Source of the DNA: Paracoccaceae bacterium
GTDB lineage: Bacteria; Pseudomonadota; Alphaproteobacteria; Rhodobacterales; Rhodobacteraceae
NCBI GenBank assembly: GCA_016124615.1
Contig: WGNF01000014.1
Location: 104,932-168,931 of the forward strand
Direction: 5' to 3'
DNA: 64,000 bases
Shown here: positions 27,791 through 39,038 of the stretch, one piece after another
How the letters are laid out: the number at the start of each line of letters is the position of its first letter
Numbering within the stretch: position 1 is the first letter of the stretch
The notes under the pieces: model-generated
Database searches by the model: none
Seen by the model: the letters and a program-made list of their open reading frames with translations, nothing else
Told to the model about the DNA's origin: nothing
Made by a program: the position numbers and the translations under genes

Positions 27791-29228
27791 TCAGCCGTGG
27801 TGGGCGGCAACGGTCTTGAGGACGGAAAAGCCGTAAAGCGCTTCGAACCCCTTTTCGCGGCCGTGGCCGGATTTTCCCACCCCGCCGAACGGCAGTTCCA
27901 CGCCACCGCCCGCGCCGTAGTTGTTCAGGAACACCTGCCCGGCGCGCAGGCGTTTCGCCATTCGCAGCGCGCGGGAGCCGTTTTCGGTCCAGCAACTGGC
28001 GACCAGTCCGTAGTCGGTGCCATTGGCGATCGCCACCGCCTCATCCTCGCCGTCGAAGGGAATCACGACCTGTGCGGGGCCGAAGATTTCCTCCTGCGCC
28101 AGCCGGTGATCGGGGCGCACGTCGGCCAGCAGCACGGGCGAGACATAGTGGCCCCCCTTCGGCGCGTCCGCCACGATCTGCCCGCGCGCGGCGACCGTCA
28201 GGTCAGAACCGAAGCGCAGGAACCCCTCGACGATCTCTTTCTGGCGCGCGGAAATCAGCGGCCCCACATCCAGATCGGCCATCGCCGGGCCGACTTTCAG
28301 CGCGCTGTAGCGGGCCGCCATCCGTTCCACCACTTCGCCGTAGCGCGACCGCTCCACCAGAATGCGGGACGAGGCAGAGCAGGTCTGCCCGGCGTTCTGG
28401 ATGCCCGCATTCACCAGAAACGGCAGCGCCCGGTCCAGATCGGCATCGGCAAAGACCACCTGGGGCGACTTGCCGCCCAGTTCCAGCGTCACCGGCACCA
28501 CGTTGCGCGCCGCCGCCATCTGCACCAGTTGGCCGACGCCGACCGAGCCGGTGAAGCTCAGGTGCCGCACGCCGGGATGGGCGGTCAGCGCCGCGCCCGC
28601 CTCTTCGCCTAAGCCCGGCACCACGTTCAGCGCGCCGGGGGGCAGCCCCGCTTCTTCCGCCAGCCGGGCGAAGGCGAGCGCGGTCAGACACGCCTCCTCG
28701 GCCGGCTTCAGCACGCAGGCATTGCCCATCGCCAGCGCCGCGCCGACGGATCGGCCAATGATCTGCATCGGGTAGTTCCAGGGCACGATGTGGCCGGTCA
28801 CGCCATGCGGCTCGCGCAGGGTATAGACGGTGTAGCCGTCAAGGTAGGGGATCGTTTCGCCCATCACCTTGTCGGCGGCACCGGCATAGAACTCCATGTA
28901 GCGCGCCAGTGCCAGCGCGTCGGCCCGCGCCTGCTTCAAGGGCTTGCCGACATCGCGCGCCTCCAGCACCGCCAGATCGTCAGCGCGCTCCAGCACCAGC
29001 CGCCCGATCTTCGCCAGAACGCGGCCGCGTTCGGCCGCCGTCATCCGGCCCCATTCGCCGCGCAACGCCGCCTCTGCCGCCTGCACCGCGGCGTCGATCT
29101 CGGCTGCGCCGCCGCGCGCGATGGCGCCGATCCCGGCGCCGGTCGAGGGGTCTTCCAGCGGCAGGGTATCCTGCACCGACAGCCAGCGGCCGCCGATGAA
29201 AACCTGCGCGGGGTCGAACCAGAGGCGG

Positions 29229-29239
<11 letters not shown>
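27791..29239 (-). CDS. aldehyde dehydrogenase family protein
   Basis: A 482-residue NAD(P)-dependent aldehyde dehydrogenase close to betaine-aldehyde and gamma-aminobutyraldehyde dehydrogenases. Signatures are IVPWNYPMQI, LELGGKSPQV with the catalytic Glu and NAGQTCSASSR with the catalytic Cys. It overlaps the upstream ABC ATPase gene by eleven bases, so it probably acts on a compound brought in by that transporter. The exact aldehyde cannot be read from the sequence. Confidence 0.88.
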
Positions 29240-30820
<1,581 letters not shown>

Positions 30821-30824
<4 letters not shown>

Positions 30825-31635
30825 GCCCGCCGCCTCAGCCGGGGATCCAGCAGGTCGCGCAAGCCGTCGCCCATCAGGTTCAGGCCCAGCACGGTCAGCA
30901 CGATGGCCATGCCGGGAAAGATCGCCAGACCGGGGGCGAAGCCCATCAGGGTCTGGCTGTCGGCCAGCATCCGGCCCCAGCTTGGCGTGGGCGGTTGCGC
31001 GCCAAGGCCAACGTAGCTCAGCCCCGCCTCGGCCAGGATGCCCAGCGAAAACTGGATGGTGCCCTGCACGATCAACAGATTGGCGACGTTCGGCAGGATG
31101 TGTTCCAGCGAAATCCGGGCCCGGCCCTTGCCCGCCAGCCGCGCGGCGCGGATGTAATCCAGCGTCCAGAGGCTGAGCGCCCCGGCCCGCGTCACCCGCG
31201 CGAAGACCGGGATGTTGAAAATGCCGATGGCTAGGATCGCGTTCAGCGCCGAGGGGCCGAAGACCGCCGTGATCAGGATCGCGATGACCAGCGAGGGGAA
31301 GGCGAAGACCAGATCGCCGCCGCGCTGGATCACCTCATCCACCCAGGTGCCGCGCGACGCGGCGGCCCAGAGGCCCAGCGGCACGCCGCCCGCGATGCCG
31401 ATGCCGACCGCCACGATGGCGACGGCGATCGAGGTGCGCGCGCCCACCATCAGCTGCGCCGCGACATCGCGGCCGAACTGGTCGGTGCCCAGCCAGTGCA
31501 GGGCGCCGGGGGGGCGAAACTTGGCGGCGATGTCCATCGCGGCATAGGGATAGGGCGTCCACACGAAGGACAGCAGCGCGAGGATGACGAAGGCCCCGGC
31601 CAGACCGCCGCCGATGAACAGGCTGGCGCGCCCCC

Positions 31636-31639
<4 letters not shown>
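30821..31639 (-). CDS. ABC transporter permease (DppC/OppC type)
   Basis: A 272-residue inner-membrane permease with about six helices. It starts with the family's HWLGTDQFGRDV periplasmic segment. The EAA loop lies around AARLAGKGRARISLEHILPN. It ends GLNLMGDGLRDLLDPRLRRR, as DppC proteins do. The ATG at 31639 overlaps the stop of the partner permease (ATGA). The much longer upstream frame is a shadow of that gene. Confidence 0.92.
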
Positions 31640-32583
<944 letters not shown>

Positions 32584-32770
32584 GGCCCCCCCTTTCGCAC
32601 CGAGCCTATGCGGGCCGGGCCGGGCGGTCCAGAGCCAGGCCGGATGCAGGGTGTCGCGCCGACGTGTTCGCTGGCGCACCGTTCTGGGGCTGGACGGCGG
32701 GCGTTGGGGCGATATGTTCCGCCCGTTGCCGGGTGCGTTGCGCATGCGGCGGACGCGGCAGGGGAACGGC

Positions 32771-34171
32771 ATGGTAGCGACGGATCCGGGAATAATGCGC
32801 GGCACGGCGTCGGCAAGCCACGCGCTGTCAGAGCGTGACGGCCTGCCGTTGCCGCGGCGACGGTTCGCCTGGATCACCATCATCCTTGGCCTGACGCTCG
32901 CCGTTCTGGACGGCACCATCGCCAACGTTGCGTTGCCGACCATCGCACAGGAGTTTGCGGCCCCCGCCGCGACCTCGATCTGGATCGTCAATGGCTACCA
33001 GCTGGCGATCGTCATGGCGCTGCTGCCACTGTCGGCGTTGGGCGAGATTTTCGGCTACCGCCGGGTCTACCTGCTGGGGATCGCGCTGTTTACCGTCGCC
33101 TCGCTGGGCTGCGTGCTGGCAACCGGGCTGACCACGCTGACCATCGCGCGCGTCGTGCAGGGCCTCGGCGGCGCCGGGTTGATGAGCGTGAATGCGGCGG
33201 TGCTGCGCTACACCGTGCCCAAGGCGAAGTTCGGTGCGGCGATCGGCATCAACGCGCTGGTGGTGGCTGCGGCCTCGACGGCGGGCCCGGCGATCGCGGG
33301 TTTCGCGCTGTCGGTGGTCAGCTGGCGCTGGCTGTTCGCGATCAACTTGCCGCTGGGGGTGTTGGTCGTCGCGCTGGGCTGGCGCAGCCTGCCCGACAGC
33401 GACCGCGCCCATGACCGCTTCGACTGGATCGACGCGGGGCTGAGCGCGGTCGGCTTCGGTCTGATCGTCACCATCATCGACAGCTTCGGGCATGACATTT
33501 CCTGGGCCGTCGTGCTGCCGCAGGTGGTGGCCTGTGCGGCGGCGCTGGTGCTGCTGGTCTACCGCTCGCGTCGCGTGCTGCGACCGATGCTGCCGCTCGA
33601 TCTGCTGGGGCTGCCGGTCTTCAGCCTGTCGGTCGGCACCTCTGTCGCGTCCTTTGCCGCGCAGATGCTGGCCTTCGTTTCGCTGCCGTTCACGTTCCAG
33701 ATGCTTTACGGCTTTCCGCCGGCCGAGGTGGGGCTGCTGATGACGCCCTGGCCGCTGGCGGTCGCGGTCGTCGCGCCGATTGCCGGCAAGCTGGCCGACA
33801 CCCGTTCGCCCGCCATGCTGGGCGGGGTCGGGTTGATCCTGCTGTGCGTGGGTATGGTCCTGATGGGGTTGCTGCCCGCGCATCCGGCGCAGTGGGATAT
33901 CGCCTGGCGCATGGCGCTGTGTGGCCTCGGGTTCGGGCTGTTCCAGTCGCCCAACAACCGCACCATGATCGGGTCGGCACCGAAGGAACGCAGTGGTGCG
34001 GCCAGCGGGATGCTGAGCGTGGCGCGCCTGATGGGGCAGTCGATCGGCGCGGCGCTGGTGGCGCTGTTGCTGGCACAGCTTGGCATGGCGGGCGCCACGG
34101 CGGCGCAGTTCGTCGGGGCGGGATTCGCGGCGGTTGCCGCGGTGGTCAGCTTCACGCGGTTGGCCTATTGA
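32771..34171 (+). CDS. DHA2-family MFS drug efflux transporter
   Basis: About 466 residues with 13-14 membrane helices, a major facilitator of the 14-helix DHA2/EmrB branch. Key motifs are the antiporter-type LDGTIANVALPTIA in helix 1, GEIFGYRRVYLLG (motif A) and GFALSVVSWRWLFAINLP (motif C region). It probably exports hydrophobic toxic compounds against protons. The start is uncertain between the ATGs at 32771 (AGGGGAA upstream) and 32795. The 187-base divergent gap before it holds no clear site. Confidence 0.87.
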   Translation: MVATDPGIMRGTASASHALSERDGLPLPRRRFAWITIILGLTLAVLDGTIANVALPTIAQEFAAPAATSIWIVNGYQLAIVMALLPLSALGEIFGYRRVYLLGIALFTVASLGCVLATGLTTLTIARVVQGLGGAGLMSVNAAVLRYTVPKAKFGAAIGINALVVAAASTAGPAIAGFALSVVSWRWLFAINLPLGVLVVALGWRSLPDSDRAHDRFDWIDAGLSAVGFGLIVTIIDSFGHDISWAVVLPQVVACAAALVLLVYRSRRVLRPMLPLDLLGLPVFSLSVGTSVASFAAQMLAFVSLPFTFQMLYGFPPAEVGLLMTPWPLAVAVVAPIAGKLADTRSPAMLGGVGLILLCVGMVLMGLLPAHPAQWDIAWRMALCGLGFGLFQSPNNRTMIGSAPKERSGAASGMLSVARLMGQSIGAALVALLLAQLGMAGATAAQFVGAGFAAVAAVVSFTRLAY

Positions 34172-34348
34172 GCGGGGCATTTCGGCGCCGTCGCCCCGGC
34201 GTCATCGTCGAACTAGCGGCAATTTGATGCCTGTTTGCTTCAAATCCGGCCGAAAACGGCGGTTTCAGGGGGCTGAAATGGCTTTTTCGACATGCGACGC
34301 CTTGCCGCGTGTCATCCCGGTGATACACCAAATGCGAGGATCATGATC

Positions 34349-34702
34349 ATGTGTGCCCAAATGACCCAGACTGCTATCGCGCGTGATGCGCTGACCCACG
34401 CTCCCGCACCGTCCTCAAGCGACATGCTTGAGAACGCGCAGCGGACGACGGAATTCCTCAAGGCGCTGTCGCACCCGGCGCGCCTTGTCATTCTCTGCCG
34501 CCTGGCCGAAGGGCCGGTCAGCGTTGGCGAGTTGGAGGATTTCCTGCAACTGCCGCAATCCGCCGTGTCGAAGCAACTCGCACGGCTGCGCGAGGATGAT
34601 CTGGTCGATTGCCGCCGCGACGGGCGGACGATCACCTACTCGCTGAAGGACGAAAAGACCCGGCGGATCATTCGCGCGCTCTATGACGAGTTCTGCGCCT
34701 GA
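34349..34702 (+). CDS. ArsR-type sulfur-responsive repressor (sHdrR/SqrR-like)
   Basis: A 117-residue winged-helix ArsR protein. The core is LKALSHPARLVILCRLAEGP, with a recognition helix near LPQSAVSKQLARLRED. With this start the cysteines are at 2, 50, 88 and 116. Cys50 and Cys116 are 66 residues apart, as are the Cys41/Cys107 pair of SqrR that senses persulfide. I chose the second ATG because GAGGA is eight bases upstream; the ATG at 34343 is only two bases from it. It converges on the sulfur-oxidation operon, which it probably represses until sulfane sulfur links the cysteines. Confidence 0.82.
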   Translation: MCAQMTQTAIARDALTHAPAPSSSDMLENAQRTTEFLKALSHPARLVILCRLAEGPVSVGELEDFLQLPQSAVSKQLARLREDDLVDCRRDGRTITYSLKDEKTRRIIRALYDEFCA

Positions 34703-34725
34703 TCCAGCCGGGTCCGGGCCTTCGC

Positions 34726-34953
34726 TCAGGCCGTGTGCTTGATCACGAAGGAATAGACGGTGCCATTCACGTTCGACGAGACAAGCTCGTTGCCCGTGGT
34801 GCGGCAGAACGCCTCGAAGTCTTTCACGGCGCCGGGATCGGTCGCCAGCACTTCCAGCGTGGCGCCGGTCGGCATGTCTTTCAGCGCCTTCTTGGTGCGC
34901 AGGATCGGAAGCGGGCAGTTGAGCCCCTTCGCGTCGAGAACCTGATCTGCCAT
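34726..34953 (-). CDS. tusA: TusA sulfur carrier protein
   Basis: A 75-residue TusA with the active-site motif LDAKGLNCPLPIL, Cys13 in the family's CPxP context. It binds sulfane sulfur as a persulfide and hands it to partners. In sulfur oxidisers it works with DsrE-type carriers in front of the sHdr complex. It is the last gene of the locus, 14 bases after dsrE3. A 20-codon upstream in-frame extension overlaps dsrE3 and is not used; GGAACG-type spacing fits the ATG at 34953. Confidence 0.93.
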   Translation of the reverse strand: MADQVLDAKGLNCPLPILRTKKALKDMPTGATLEVLATDPGAVKDFEAFCRTTGNELVSSNVNGTVYSFVIKHTA

Positions 34954-34967
34954 AGTCGTTCCTTTCG

Positions 34968-35462
34968 TCAGATATAAAGATTGATATCGCTTTTGGTCGC
35001 CACTTCGACCCACGAGGCCGCGCCGCCGACCGAAGGGCCGTCGATCATGTCCTCACGCTTGTATTCGAACAGGTCCATCGTCATCTGGCAGGCGATCATG
35101 TTGACGTCGGCCTCGATGGCCAGATCGCGCAACTCCTCGATCGAGGCGACGCCCTTCTTCTTGATCATGTTCTTCATCATGGTGGTGGTCAGCGCGGTGG
35201 CGCCCGGCATCGCCGCCAGGATGTTCGGCATCGCCATGTGCATGCCGGCCATCGGCATTTCCATCGACGCGTTGCCCAGCGGGTTGACCTTCAGGTTCAG
35301 GTCTTTCTTCAGCAGCACGAGCCCGTAGAAGGTGAAGAACATCGTCACATCAAGGCCCATCGCCGCGGCGGTGGTGGCCAGGATGAAGGGGGGATAGGCC
35401 CAGTCGAGCGTCCCCTTGGTGACGATGATCGACATCGACTTGGCATTGGTGTCTTCGCTCAT
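34968..35462 (-). CDS. DsrE3-type sulfur carrier (DsrE/F/DrsH-like)
   Basis: A 164-residue DsrE/DsrF/DrsH-like protein of the longer, Met-rich kind (PMAGMHMAMPNILAAMPG) called DsrE3 in sHdr gene clusters. The single cysteine, Cys125 in DVNMIACQMTMDLF, is the expected sulfur-binding residue. DsrE3 proteins exchange persulfide sulfur with TusA. GAGGAGGCGAGA precedes the ATG. It lies between lbpA and tusA, with a G/C hairpin in the gap to lbpA. Confidence 0.9.
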   Translation of the reverse strand: MSEDTNAKSMSIIVTKGTLDWAYPPFILATTAAAMGLDVTMFFTFYGLVLLKKDLNLKVNPLGNASMEMPMAGMHMAMPNILAAMPGATALTTTMMKNMIKKKGVASIEELRDLAIEADVNMIACQMTMDLFEYKREDMIDGPSVGGAASWVEVATKSDINLYI

Positions 35463-35514
35463 TCTCGCCTCCTCGCCGGATCGACCGGCAGCATGAGTTC
35501 TTTGGTCACGACGA

Positions 35515-35533
35515 ACCGGCCCGTGGGGCCGGT
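35515..35533 (-). other. intercistronic hairpin between lbpA and dsrE3
   Basis: A perfect eight-base-pair stem (ACCGGCCC and GGGCCGGT) with a three-base loop. It lies in the roughly 105-base gap that separates lbpA from dsrE3, the largest internal gap of the sHdr locus. It has no T-run, so it is more likely an mRNA-processing or stabilising structure than a terminator. Confidence 0.55.
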
Positions 35534-35567
35534 CCGGAATTCATGCCGCCGTGGGGCAGGGCGCCGC

Positions 35568-36008
35568 CTAGGCGGCGCAACCCGCGAAGCTGTCGGCGGT
35601 CATCTTGGCCTCGTAGGGGCCGGCAACGTCGGCGCCTTTGGTCAGTGCCGAAACGGCACCGGCATCGGCGGGCTTGATCTTCACCATCCAGCCAGAGCCG
35701 TAGGTGTCGGAGTTGGCCAGCTTGGGGTTGGCGGTCAGATCGTCATTGACGGCCACGATCTCGGAATCGAAGGCCACCTTGGCCGGGCCGACCCATTTGC
35801 CGCTTTCGATCGTCGCGCAGGATTTGCCGGCGCCGACGGTCTTGCCCGCCTTCTTGGCGGTGAAGGCCACAAGCTGCCCCGCCATGCCGGTCGCGATCAT
35901 CGTCATGCCGACGGTGTAGGTGCCGTCGCCTTCGGGACGGTACCAGAGGTTATTATCGACGTCGTACAGCAGATCGTCGGGAAGGTTGCAGCCACGCACT
36001 ACGGGCAT
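35568..36008 (-). CDS. lbpA: LbpA lipoate-binding protein of the sHdr pathway (GcvH-like)
   Basis: A 146-residue biotinyl/lipoyl domain protein related to glycine cleavage GcvH but of the sHdr-linked LbpA type. The lipoylated lysine is Lys71 in ATIESGKWVG. The conserved early cysteine is Cys7 (VVRGCNLPDDLLY). In sulfur oxidisers LbpA's lipoyl arm shuttles sulfur intermediates at the sHdr complex. No glycine-cleavage genes are nearby, which argues against GcvH. GGAG lies upstream of the ATG. Confidence 0.93.
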   Translation of the reverse strand: MPVVRGCNLPDDLLYDVDNNLWYRPEGDGTYTVGMTMIATGMAGQLVAFTAKKAGKTVGAGKSCATIESGKWVGPAKVAFDSEIVAVNDDLTANPKLANSDTYGSGWMVKIKPADAGAVSALTKGADVAGPYEAKMTADSFAGCAA

Positions 36009-36020
36009 CTTACGGCTCCA

Positions 36021-36494
36021 TCATATCGCTTCGGTTTTCAGATCAGTCGCCTCGCCCTGCCGGATCGGCCGGGACGAGCAGCAGAAGTCGCCCAGACCAT
36101 CGGCCTGAAGCTTGCCGCCAACAAAGAGCGCAAGATGCCGCACCACCATCGCGCCAAGGCGAATGTGGCGCGGAGTCTGCGCGTCTTGCGGCGCAAGCCG
36201 GATCAGGTTGTGGTGAAAGACCACTTCGCGGCAGGTCTCGCGGCAGGCATTGAACGTCGGATTGCCACGCGCGGCCTGCCGGTGCATCGCCAGAAGCCGG
36301 AACCCTTCCGAAAGCTCCGCGGTCGGCACCTGGCCCTTGGCTTCGAGCCAGGCAACCAGCACGTCTTCGCCCATCGCCAGAAGCTCGTCGGCCAGCGCGG
36401 GTGCGCTGGCAGCCAAAGCGTCCGTGGTGGCGCCGATGATCTGATCCGTCCGGTCCGTGACCTCGTCGATGGACCGGCGTTGCCCTTGGGTCAT
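36021..36494 (-). CDS. uncharacterised protein between shdrB2 and lbpA
   Basis: A 157-residue soluble protein that I cannot assign to a named family. It is probably mostly helical. It has four cysteines in two places: ACRETCREVVFHHNLIRL (Cys84 and Cys88 region) and DFCCSSRP (two adjacent). CxxxC next to a double His, with a later CC pair, would suit a metal site or thiol chemistry, but this is inference. Its ATG overlaps the shdrB2 stop (ATGA), so it is made with the complex. Its position marks it as a likely accessory component. Confidence 0.8.
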   Translation of the reverse strand: MTQGQRRSIDEVTDRTDQIIGATTDALAASAPALADELLAMGEDVLVAWLEAKGQVPTAELSEGFRLLAMHRQAARGNPTFNACRETCREVVFHHNLIRLAPQDAQTPRHIRLGAMVVRHLALFVGGKLQADGLGDFCCSSRPIRQGEATDLKTEAI

Positions 36495-37420
36495 CCCAGC
36501 CCCTTTTCCTTCAGGAACTTGCGCGAGTCCGAGAAGTTCTCCTGCACCGCGACCTTGTTGGCCGACAGCCCCAAGGCCATGCCAAGCAATTGGGTGAAAT
36601 AGAGAATCTTCACGTTCGTCTTGCGCCCCAGCACCTTCTCCGCGCGGATCTGGTGCATCTCAAGTCCAGTGTGACAGGTCGGGCATTCGGTCGCAATCAC
36701 TTCGGCGCCGCAGGCCTCGGCGGTGGTCAGGATGTTCAGCACCAGCTTGGTCGAGGTGTCGCTGTCCGACAGCGCATGGGCGCCGCCGCAGCAGGCGGTC
36801 TTCAGCGGGAACTCGACGTTCTCGGCCCCGGCCGCCGCCAGAATGTCATCCATGAAGTGCGGCTTGGCCGTCGATTCCGTGCCCGGCCCCTTGTCCTTCT
36901 CGGGAAAGATGTGGCGCGGGCGGGTGTACATGCAGCCGTAGTAGTTGGCGATCTTCATGCCCTTCAGCGAGTTCTTCACCCGCCGCGCGATTTCTTCCTC
37001 GCCCACCGCCTCTTTCAGCCAGTCGAGGGCGTGGATCGTTTCGACCTTGCCTGGCTCGTAAGTGTTGTGACCGGCCTTGCCGCTCAGCCGGGCGTTCACT
37101 TCGACCGATTTGTCATCGTGCGACAGATCGTATTCGGCCTTTTTGAGGTTGTGATAGCAGCCGTTGCAGGGCGCCATCACGGTGTCGAACCCCATGTCTT
37201 CGGCGATCGAAAGGTTGCGGGCCGACAGGTAGGTCTGAATCTTCGGGTCGATGTTCTTCACTTCCATCGCGCCGCAGCAGTTCCAGTTATCCAGCTCGAC
37301 CAGTTCCAGCCCCAGTTCCTTGCCGACCGCCTTGGTCGAAGCGTTGTAGGCGTGGCCCGAGCTTTCCAGCGCGCAGCCCGGATAATAGGCGACCTTCTTG
37401 TATTTCTTGTCAGCCATCAT
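36491..37420 (-). CDS. shdrB2: sulfur-oxidising heterodisulfide reductase-like subunit sHdrB2
   Basis: About 309 residues with two CCG domains. The first runs YYPGCAL, then NWNCCGAM and APCNGCYHNL. The second runs NYYGCMYTRP, then TACCGGAHALS and TECPTCHTG. These bind non-cubane [4Fe-4S] clusters, as in methanogen HdrB. The start is ATGATG, overlapping the shdrC2 stop; the second ATG would also serve. sHdrB2 is probably one of two catalytic B subunits of the sHdr complex, which turns carrier-bound sulfane sulfur into sulfite. Confidence 0.92.
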   Translation of the reverse strand: MMADKKYKKVAYYPGCALESSGHAYNASTKAVGKELGLELVELDNWNCCGAMEVKNIDPKIQTYLSARNLSIAEDMGFDTVMAPCNGCYHNLKKAEYDLSHDDKSVEVNARLSGKAGHNTYEPGKVETIHALDWLKEAVGEEEIARRVKNSLKGMKIANYYGCMYTRPRHIFPEKDKGPGTESTAKPHFMDDILAAAGAENVEFPLKTACCGGAHALSDSDTSTKLVLNILTTAEACGAEVIATECPTCHTGLEMHQIRAEKVLGRKTNVKILYFTQLLGMALGLSANKVAVQENFSDSRKFLKEKGLG

Positions 37421-38163
37421 TCAGCCCCTTTCGCGTCGAGCCCCAGCGCCTTGCGGTTCGCGGTCTCGCATTCTTCGACATATTCGTGGATCGCGGCGCG
37501 GGCCTTGCCCCAGCGTTTGGTCTTCGGGTGGAACAGCGTCAGCAATCCCAGCCGGATGAGGTAGAAGACCGGGAACCGCTTGATCAGGCCGGTCACCATC
37601 GCCACCAGCCAAGGCTGGGTCAGCGGTTGGCCGGTCGCCTTGAAGAAGTTGCGCAGCACAAGGCTGTCTTCGATCTTGCCAGAGTGGAAGACCTGATCCG
37701 AGAAACCTTCATCGAAGATCATCGACGGGCTCTTGGGCGTGTGGCCCTTCAGTTCCAGCCAATGTGCGGTGGCCTTCATCACCGCCTCGGGCACCACATC
37801 GCGCGGGCAGGCGTAGGTGCATTTGTTGCAGCTGACGCATTGCCAGATGATGTCCTTGTCGCGCAGCAGCTCTTCTTCCATGCCCAGACGGATCAGATAG
37901 ATCCAGTAGCGCGGGTTGAATTCCGGGTTGATCGCGTTGACGGTGCAGGCGTTGGTGCACGACCCGCATTGCCAGCAGCGGTGGATGTTCTCGCCGCCCG
38001 GAAGCGCCGCGATTTCGTCCTGCATGGCTTCGTTGTAATCGGTAAGCGAGCGGCCCTCGATGAAGGTCGACCAGTGGCCCGAAACGTCCATGCCCTCGAT
38101 CACGAGGTGCTCGTGCTCCACCAGCTTTTCGGGCCGGATCAGCGATTTTTCGTGGATGGGCAT
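37417..38163 (-). CDS. shdrC2: sHdr iron-sulfur subunit sHdrC2
   Basis: A 248-residue protein with two [4Fe-4S] ferredoxin motifs, Cys63/66/69/73 (CWQCGSCTNAC) and Cys109/112/115/119 (CVSCNKCTYAC). Unlike the membrane-bound HdrE-linked forms it shows only a weakly hydrophobic C-terminal segment (about 190-215). It relays electrons between sHdrB2 and sHdrA. Its ATG overlaps the stop of the preceding gene (TAATG). Confidence 0.92.
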   Translation of the reverse strand: MPIHEKSLIRPEKLVEHEHLVIEGMDVSGHWSTFIEGRSLTDYNEAMQDEIAALPGGENIHRCWQCGSCTNACTVNAINPEFNPRYWIYLIRLGMEEELLRDKDIIWQCVSCNKCTYACPRDVVPEAVMKATAHWLELKGHTPKSPSMIFDEGFSDQVFHSGKIEDSLVLRNFFKATGQPLTQPWLVAMVTGLIKRFPVFYLIRLGLLTLFHPKTKRWGKARAAIHEYVEECETANRKALGLDAKGAE

Positions 38164-39038
38164 TAAGACGCCTCCTGATGCGTGATCGCCTGGGGGGTGC
38201 CCAGCACATGTGCCGATCCGTCGATCAGCTTCAGCCGGGTGCGGCCGCTTTCGGTGTCGACGGCGTCGAGACCGAGCATGCGGCGCGTATGGTTCATCGG
38301 GTCGGTATCGCTGGTGAAATCCGACCGCAGGTATTGGCCGCCCCGGTCGTTGATGTAGCCGGCGTAAACATGCGCCAGCAGCAGATCGACGTAGAACGGC
38401 AGGTCGCGGAACACGCCTTGTTCCTTCAGGAACCCCTCGAGTTCATCGCGCAGCACGACGAAGGTGGCCAGCGTGTCCGGCACGGTGATCTTGGCATAGT
38501 CGACATCGTCGGCGAACCAGATCTCGCGCAGGGCGCCGGTGGTGACTTGCGCATCCCAGACCCAGCGGGCCATCAGCGGATAGCGGTCGGGCGCGGTGAA
38601 ATGCATCACCTCGGCGCCCAGATCGCGCACCCAGCGATGGGCCTTGTCCTGCGGAAAGGCCGCGACGAAGGCCAACAGGCGCGCATCGGCGGTGCTGGTG
38701 TCCGACCAACCCTCCAGCAGCGCGGCAAGTCGGCCACGCAGTTCCCAGAACCCGTTTTCCGCCAGCCAGGGGCCGACCCGGCGACGCACCGGGGTGACGA
38801 AAGCGGCGAGGTCGAGGAATTCGGACTCGGTCAGGGTGTCGAGCTTGCCCTTGCCCAGCAGTTCCTCGAACAGCGAGGACTTGAGGACAAGGGCGGTCAC
38901 GTAACGCTCGATCCCGCCGGTCGGTTCGGCGGATTCGACGAGATGTTCAAAGGTCCGGCGCAACCGGGGGCCGGACAAGTCCAGCACCGGCCCCTTCGGG
39001 GCTGGCGGAGCAACGGGCTTGCGCGCGAGCCCGAACAT
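38163..39038 (-). CDS. sHdr-associated conserved hypothetical protein (Hyp)
   Basis: A 291-residue protein without cysteines or recognisable domains. It sits between shdrA and shdrC2, exactly where described sHdr clusters carry their conserved 'hyp' gene. It is probably helical and soluble (RLRRTFEHLVESAEP, WLAENGFWELRGRLAALL). A structural or scaffolding role is a fair guess. The ATG overlaps the shdrA stop (TGATG); a GTG one codon earlier is the alternative. Confidence 0.85.
   Translation of the reverse strand: MFGLARKPVAPPAPKGPVLDLSGPRLRRTFEHLVESAEPTGGIERYVTALVLKSSLFEELLGKGKLDTLTESEFLDLAAFVTPVRRRVGPWLAENGFWELRGRLAALLEGWSDTSTADARLLAFVAAFPQDKAHRWVRDLGAEVMHFTAPDRYPLMARWVWDAQVTTGALREIWFADDVDYAKITVPDTLATFVVLRDELEGFLKEQGVFRDLPFYVDLLLAHVYAGYINDRGGQYLRSDFTSDTDPMNHTRRMLGLDAVDTESGRTRLKLIDGSAHVLGTPQAITHQEAS

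Noticed and set aside
35568..36008. Glycine cleavage system H protein
   Set aside because: No gcvT or gcvP is nearby, the gene lies within the sHdr operon, and the Cys7-containing start and ESGKW context fit LbpA better than GcvH.
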